Below are positions 30,926 to 35,408 of a stretch of DNA of 35,408 nt, in pieces. Under the pieces are notes generated by a model. The model saw nothing but the letters and a program-made list of their open reading frames with translations, was not told the origin of the DNA and did no database searches. The stretch lies in assembly GCA_030649335.1 (NCBI GenBank), contig JAUSLL010000047.1, positions 1 through 35,408 on the forward strand. Direction: 5' to 3'. A program made the translations under genes and the position numbers. Positions within the stretch are counted from its first letter, which is position 1; each line of letters begins with the position of its first letter. Origin of the DNA: Parvibaculum sp. (GTDB lineage: Bacteria > Pseudomonadota > Alphaproteobacteria > Parvibaculales > Parvibaculaceae).

Positions 30926-31888
30926 ATGACCGATACGACCCAACGGCCGGCACGTCGCTCACCGATCCAGTTCGGCGACCCCCTGTTCAAAGGTCTGACC
31001 TTCTTTTTCGCCATGCTGGTACTCGCCATCCTGACCGGCATCGTCTCTGTACTGATTATAGACTCGATCCCAGCCTTTAAGGAGTTCGGTCCGGCCTTCG
31101 TCTGGAATTCGCGCTGGTCCCCCGCCCTCGACATCTACGGCGCCTTCGTTCCCCTCATCGGCACCATCGAAACAGCTCTCATCGCCATGCTCATCGGCGT
31201 GCCCTTCAGCTTCGGCATGGCTTTCTTCCTCACCGAAATGTGCCCCCATTGGCTGCGTCAGCCGATCGCGGTCGCCATTGAGCTTCTCGCCGCCGTGCCG
31301 AGCATCATCTATGGCATCTGGGGCCTCTTTGTCCTCGTGCCCATCTTCCAAAACTATGTCGAACCCGCCCTCATCAGCACGCTGGGGCCGCTCCCCATCA
31401 TCGGCCATCTCTTTCAGGGCCCGCCCATCGGCATCGGCGTTCTGCTCGCGGGCATCATTCTGGCCTTGATGATCCTGCCCTTCGTCACCTCGGTCATGCG
31501 CGAAGTCTTCGCCGCTGTGCCCGCTGTCTTGCGCGAAAGCGCCTACGGGCTTGGTGCCACGCGCTGGGAAGTCGTTTGGCGGGTCGTGCTGCCCTATTCG
31601 CGCGTCGGCGTTGTCGGGGCCATCATGCTCGGTCTTGGCCGCGCGCTCGGCGAGACCATGGCCGTCACATTCGTCATCGGCAATGCCCACCGCCTCAGCC
31701 TCTCGCTGCTCGCGCCCGGCACCACCATCTCGGCAACGCTTGCCAATGAATTCACCGAAGCCGACAGCCCGCTCTACACCTCGTCGCTCATCGCGCTGGG
31801 CCTTGTGCTGTTTGCGCTGACATTCTTCGTGCTTGCCGTCGGCAAAAAACTTCTGCTGCGCACGCCCGCCACGGGAGGTCGCACATGA
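30926..31888 (+). CDS. pstC: Phosphate ABC transporter permease PstC
   Basis: 320 residues with six membrane helices. The binding-protein-dependent permease EAA loop is visible in [24 protein letters not shown], and the [17 protein letters not shown] helix and [16 protein letters not shown] segment are distinctive of PstC. It pairs with PstA to form the membrane channel. The stop overlaps the pstA start by 4 bases (ATGA), showing translational coupling. Confidence 0.95.
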   Translation: MTDTTQRPARRSPIQFGDPLFKGLTFFFAMLVLAILTGIVSVLIIDSIPAFKEFGPAFVWNSRWSPALDIYGAFVPLIGTIETALIAMLIGVPFSFGMAFFLTEMCPHWLRQPIAVAIELLAAVPSIIYGIWGLFVLVPIFQNYVEPALISTLGPLPIIGHLFQGPPIGIGVLLAGIILALMILPFVTSVMREVFAAVPAVLRESAYGLGATRWEVVWRVVLPYSRVGVVGAIMLGLGRALGETMAVTFVIGNAHRLSLSLLAPGTTISATLANEFTEADSPLYTSSLIALGLVLFALTFFVLAVGKKLLLRTPATGGRT

Positions 31889-32772
31889 ACACGCCCGCCG
31901 CGCCCTCAGCCCCAGCGCCCGTGAACCTCGCGCGCCGCGCCCTCATCCGCCGCCGCCATCGCTTCAACACGGCCATGACCGTGGTGTCCCTCGCCATGAC
32001 CGCCGCCGTGCTGATGACGCTCGGGGCCATTCTCGTCACGCTGTTCTACAACGGCATTCAGGCGATCAGGCCCTCGCTCTTTCTCGAAAGCACGCCGCCC
32101 CCCGGCAGCGAAGGCGGGCTCGCCAATGCCATTTTCGGCAGCCTCGTCATGACCAGCATCGCGGTCGCGATTGCCGCCCCGGTCGGCATCATGGCCGGCA
32201 CCTATCTCGCCGAATATGCCCGCACCAGCAAACTTGCCGAGACGGTGCGCTTCATCAATGACGTGTTGCTCAGCGCACCTTCCATCATCATCGGCCTCTT
32301 CGTCTATGGCGTCATCGTGCTGTCCATGGGTCATTTCTCTGCTTGGGCCGGCATCGCCGCTCTCGCCATCATCGCCATACCCATCATCGTGCGCACCACC
32401 GAAGACATGCTGACACTCGTGCCCGACAGTCTGCGCGAAGCCGGTGCCGCACTCGGCACACCGCGTTGGAAAGTCATCACCTCCATCAGCTACCGCGCTG
32501 CCTTTCAGGGCATCATGACGGGCGTGCTGCTCGCCGTGGCGCGTGTCAGCGGCGAAACCGCGCCGCTTCTCTTCACCGCTCTGAACAACCAGTTCTGGAG
32601 CACCGACCTCAATGCCCCGATGGCCAATCTGCCGGTCGTCATCTTCCAATTCGCCATGAGCCCCTACGAAGACTGGCGCAGACTTGCCTGGGGCGGCGCA
32701 CTCCTCATTACGACAGCCGTGTTGATGCTCAACATCATCGCCAGACTGTCCGCCAAGGGAAAGAGAGCCTGA
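31885..32772 (+). CDS. pstA: Phosphate ABC transporter permease PstA
   Basis: 295 residues, six helices. The segment [25 protein letters not shown], the [15 protein letters not shown] helix and the EAA loop ([19 protein letters not shown]) identify PstA. The N-terminal 35 residues are basic and cytoplasmic. It overlaps pstC by 4 bases and is 2 bp before pstB. Confidence 0.95.
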   Translation: MNTPAAPSAPAPVNLARRALIRRRHRFNTAMTVVSLAMTAAVLMTLGAILVTLFYNGIQAIRPSLFLESTPPPGSEGGLANAIFGSLVMTSIAVAIAAPVGIMAGTYLAEYARTSKLAETVRFINDVLLSAPSIIIGLFVYGVIVLSMGHFSAWAGIAALAIIAIPIIVRTTEDMLTLVPDSLREAGAALGTPRWKVITSISYRAAFQGIMTGVLLAVARVSGETAPLLFTALNNQFWSTDLNAPMANLPVVIFQFAMSPYEDWRRLAWGGALLITTAVLMLNIIARLSAKGKRA

Positions 32773-32774
32773 GC

Positions 32775-33602
32775 ATGACCCGTGAAGCCCTGACCGCATC
32801 CGCTCTCGGATCAAGCCAACGCGAAAGCCTCGACGGCAAAGCCGGCATGCCCGAAAAAATCGGTGTGAAAAATCTCGACTTTCACTACGGCCAGTTTCAG
32901 GCGTTGAAAGACATCAACATCTCCATCCCCGACCGCCGCGTCACCGCCTTCATCGGCCCGTCGGGTTGTGGCAAGTCCACGCTGTTGCGCACATTGAACC
33001 GCATCTACGAAATGTATCCGGGCCAGCGCGCGTCGGGCGAAGTCATCGTCGATGGCGAAAACATTTTAAAGCCCGGTGCCGACCTCACGGAACTGCGCAC
33101 CAAAATCGGCATGGTCTTCCAGAAGCCGACACCCTTTCCCATGTCGATCTTTGAAAACGTCGCCTTCGGCATCCGACTGTATGAGAAACTCTCGCGTTCC
33201 GACCTCGAAGAACGCGTCCACTGGGCACTCACGCGCGCCAATCTTTGGGACGAAGTCAAAGACAAGCTCAACGTTGTCGGCACGGGTCTCTCCGGCGGCC
33301 AGCAGCAGCGTCTCTGCATCGCCCGCGCCGTCGCCGTCAAACCTCAGATCCTGTTGATGGACGAACCGGCCTCCGCGCTCGACCCCATCTCGACCGCCAA
33401 ACTCGAAGAGCTGATCGAAGAACTGCGCGAAGAATATTGCATCGTCATCGTCACACATAACATGCAGCAGGCCGCCCGCGCGTCGGACTACACCGCCTTC
33501 ATGTATCTAGGTGAGCTTGTCGAGTTCGACACATCGGAAAAGATTTTCACCAATCCCTCCAATGTCCGCACCCGCGACTATGTGACCGGTCGCTTCGGCT
33601 AA
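32775..33602 (+). CDS. pstB: Phosphate ABC transporter ATP-binding protein
   Basis: 275 residues. Walker [10 protein letters not shown] at 61-69, Q-loop in [12 protein letters not shown], signature LSGGQ at 172-176, Walker B ILLMDEP at 192-198 and the switch His228 (VTHNM) are all intact. [10 protein letters not shown] is specific to PstB. ATG 32775 is 2 bp after pstA; a long open frame upstream overlaps pstA and is not real. It powers phosphate uptake. No phoU or phoB gene follows, unlike the common operon layout. Confidence 0.96.
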   Translation: MTREALTASALGSSQRESLDGKAGMPEKIGVKNLDFHYGQFQALKDINISIPDRRVTAFIGPSGCGKSTLLRTLNRIYEMYPGQRASGEVIVDGENILKPGADLTELRTKIGMVFQKPTPFPMSIFENVAFGIRLYEKLSRSDLEERVHWALTRANLWDEVKDKLNVVGTGLSGGQQQRLCIARAVAVKPQILLMDEPASALDPISTAKLEELIEELREEYCIVIVTHNMQQAARASDYTAFMYLGELVEFDTSEKIFTNPSNVRTRDYVTGRFG

Positions 33603-33676
33603 CCGCCACTTGTTTTTAAGAACCATTTGCATATAGTCTGGCGCTTCCCTGATTTTCTGCCCTTGGAGCGTCCTGA

Positions 33677-34510
33677 ATGTCGGCCACATTACTCATCGTC
33701 TTCCGCGAAATGCTTGAAGCCGGCCTCATCGTCGGCATTGTTCTGGCCGCCACTCAGGGCGTTCCCCGCCGCGGCCTCTGGATCATCTATGGCATCGCCG
33801 GTGGCGTCGCAGGGGCTTGTGTCGTCGCGATTTTTGCCGGTGCCATTGCCGGTCTGTTTGAAGGCTCCGGTCAGGAGCTCTTCAACGCCTCGGTTCTCAC
33901 CCTCGCTGTCGGCATGCTCACCTGGCACAACGTCTGGATGGCAAGCCACGGACGCGAAATCGCTGCAAATATGAAAGCAGTCGGTTCCGACGTCGCCACA
34001 GGTAAACGCACACTGGCCGCCCTCGCCATTGTTGTCGGCGTCGCGGTCCTGCGTGAGGGGGCCGAAGTCGTACTCTTCCTCTATGGCATCGCGGCATCGG
34101 CTGACTCAAGCCTAGCCTCGATGATGCTCGGCGGCGCCATCGGCATCGCAGGTGGCGCAGTCGTCAGCGCGCTTCTCTATTTCGGCCTGCTCGCCATCCC
34201 TGCCCATCGCATGTTTGCAGCAACTTCAACGCTCATCACCTTGCTCGCCGCCGGACTTGCCGCGCAGGCCATTCAATATGTGCAGCAGGCGGGCTACCTG
34301 CGCTTTTTCACCAAGCGCCTGTGGAACAGCAACTGGCTCCTCGACGAACGCGGCCCCCTTGGTCAGGTGTTGCACACATTGATCGGCTACACCTCGCGGC
34401 CTTCCGGCGCACAGCTGATCGTCTACATCACCACCATCATTGTGATCGTCGGCCTGATGCGCTTGACCCATCATCCCAAACAGCAGGTCGCGCCCACCGC
34501 GGCCGATTAA
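33677..34510 (+). CDS. FTR1 family iron permease (EfeU-like)
   Basis: 277 residues with seven predicted membrane helices. The two REXLE-type iron-binding motifs are present: REMLE at residues 10-14 and REGAE at 126-130. It imports ferric or ferrous iron through the inner membrane. There are no EfeO/EfeB partner genes beside it. GGAG sits upstream of ATG 33677. It lies 74 bp after pstB on the same strand, so it may be read from the pst promoter as there is no obvious terminator between. It converges on tonB, 20 bp away. Confidence 0.9.
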   Translation: MSATLLIVFREMLEAGLIVGIVLAATQGVPRRGLWIIYGIAGGVAGACVVAIFAGAIAGLFEGSGQELFNASVLTLAVGMLTWHNVWMASHGREIAANMKAVGSDVATGKRTLAALAIVVGVAVLREGAEVVLFLYGIAASADSSLASMMLGGAIGIAGGAVVSALLYFGLLAIPAHRMFAATSTLITLLAAGLAAQAIQYVQQAGYLRFFTKRLWNSNWLLDERGPLGQVLHTLIGYTSRPSGAQLIVYITTIIVIVGLMRLTHHPKQQVAPTAAD

Positions 34511-34530
34511 TCCGGCTTCGTCCGCTTACG

Positions 34531-35229
34531 TCATTTTCCGATCTCGTAGACCACCGGCATGTCGATGGTCTGCGAGGCTTGCGGCATCGTATCGGGGAAC
34601 GGCGGGAACGGGTTCGCACGCTTGAATGTATCGATTGCCGCCTTGTCGAAATTGTCCCGGCCCGACGACCTGATCACATCCGCCGACAAGAGCTGACCGT
34701 CGCGCTGGAGTTTGAACCGCACAACAAGTTCATAATCCGCCCGCTGTGAGCCGACGCGGCGCGGCAACTTTTTGTATTTGGCCAGATGCTGAAACAGCGT
34801 GGCAAAATAATTAGGCGCGACAGCCGGACGTGCTTCAACAGGCGATTGCGCACGCTGCGGTGCCGCCGGTTCCACCTTCGCCCTCGGCACTTCGACGGGT
34901 TCCACCTTTTTGGGCTTCGGCTTTGGCTTCTCCGGTTCCTTCTTGACCTTCTTCAGAACCACCTCTGCCTTTTCAACGACCGGCAGTTCCTCCGGTTTGA
35001 CTTCCGGTTCCTCGACCTTGGGTATCGACGGAGCGGGTGGTGTCGGCGTCATATCAATCAGCACCGCCGGCGGCGGTGCTTCCGGCAACAGGCTTTCAAC
35101 CGACGAATAGAGCACGAGCAATGCGATGCCCGCGTGCAAACCGAGGATAACAAAAAAGCTCCTGCTCCAGCGTTTGCGTGTCTCCGCATCGCCGGTCAGC
35201 TTATACCCGCTGGCATCGAATTGGGTCAT
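34531..35229 (-). CDS. tonB: Energy transducer TonB
   Basis: 232 residues. A short cytoplasmic start is followed by one membrane anchor at 23-42. A long Pro/Lys/Glu-rich spacer spans about 52-140 (EKPKPKPKKVEP). The C-terminal TonB domain (YFATLFQHLAKYKKLPRR, then FPPFPDTMP) contacts outer-membrane receptors. It transmits proton-motive-force energy to siderophore and other TonB-dependent receptors. Its start codon overlaps the exbD stop in an ATGA on the minus strand, so the two are co-translated. Confidence 0.94.
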   Translation of the reverse strand: MTQFDASGYKLTGDAETRKRWSRSFFVILGLHAGIALLVLYSSVESLLPEAPPPAVLIDMTPTPPAPSIPKVEEPEVKPEELPVVEKAEVVLKKVKKEPEKPKPKPKKVEPVEVPRAKVEPAAPQRAQSPVEARPAVAPNYFATLFQHLAKYKKLPRRVGSQRADYELVVRFKLQRDGQLLSADVIRSSGRDNFDKAAIDTFKRANPFPPFPDTMPQASQTIDMPVVYEIGK

Positions 35230-35408
35230 GGAGCGGGGGTATCTAGCGTCACCAGCGCGACTTTGAGATATCCCGCATTTCGCAAGCTGTTCATCACGTC
35301 CATCAGGTCGCCATAGGGGACGGATTTATCCGCACGCAGGAAGATGCGCTGCTCTTTGTCGCCGCCTGTCAGACCCTCGAGAACCCTCGACATGGAAACA
35401 CTCGAAAC
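35226..35408 (-). CDS. exbD: ExbD/TolR biopolymer transport protein, 5' part outside window
   Basis: 61 codons of the C-terminal part are seen before the window edge. They include the ExbD periplasmic domain segment RIFLRADKSVPYGDLMDVMNSLR and the GYLKVALVT end that are typical of the ExbD/TolR family. Its stop overlaps the tonB start (ATGA), which favours ExbD over TolR. With ExbB it forms the proton-driven motor for TonB; exbB is presumably just beyond the edge. Confidence 0.88.
   Translation of the reverse strand, partial: VSSVSMSRVLEGLTGGDKEQRIFLRADKSVPYGDLMDVMNSLRNAGYLKVALVTLDTPAP

Noticed and set aside
31906..32814. Minus-strand open frame of 302 codons across pstA
   Set aside because: pstA is certain from its sequence and operon position. 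The antisense product is a His/Asp/Gly-rich shadow.

Overview
The window is about 35.4 kb of dense, moderately GC-rich bacterial chromosome. The gene set suggests an alphaproteobacterium: a flagellin-like protein of alphaproteobacterial type, an Hpt protein with an HDxRG motif, DUF1007 next to a NicO transporter, a paired large/small acyl-CoA dehydrogenase, and many short GC-rich palindromes. A lipid-degrading, Parvibaculum-like organism would fit, but that is inference. I see no rRNA, tRNA, CRISPR array, insertion sequence or prophage.

Left part (1-7.7 kb): the end-truncated gene of a methyltransferase-like protein, a GNAT acetyltransferase and an SDR oxidoreductase come first. Next is a LysR regulator divergent from a WrbA-type quinone reductase, followed by a glutathionyl-hydroquinone reductase. 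WrbA reduces quinones and the last enzyme removes glutathione from glutathionyl-hydroquinones, so the three look like a quinone-stress module. A small exported protein, an amidase and a Nudix hydrolase follow.

Signalling part (7.8-12 kb): an orphan flagellin-like protein, a SAM methyltransferase, then a tight response regulator / Hpt / response regulator cassette with no histidine kinase beside it, then an alpha/beta hydrolase on the other strand.

Middle (12-22 kb): a diiron ferritin-like protein, two tiny exported proteins, a TetR regulator divergent from a haem-type membrane protein with three operator copies between them, an exported trypsin-like protease, an acyl-CoA synthetase, an exported DJ-1/PfpI protein, and a pair of acyl-CoA dehydrogenases. 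The SDR, synthetase and dehydrogenases together suggest acyl-CoA or steroid/alicyclic side-chain catabolism.

Right part (22-35.4 kb): a small exported protein, DUF1007 with a NicO Ni/Co exporter, a cold-shock protein, an ArsR-SRPBCC-VOC-MFS operon with a symmetric operator over its promoter, and an in-frame esterase-GST fusion. A Pho-box-preceded pstSCAB phosphate transport operon, an FTR1 iron permease and a convergent tonB/exbD pair close the window. The right end therefore concentrates phosphate and iron acquisition.

The most unusual items are the esterase-GST fusion with a preserved internal ribosome binding site, the kinase-less RR-Hpt-RR cassette near a flagellin-like orphan, the uncharacterised diiron protein, and the well-formed operators of the TetR, ArsR and LysR genes.
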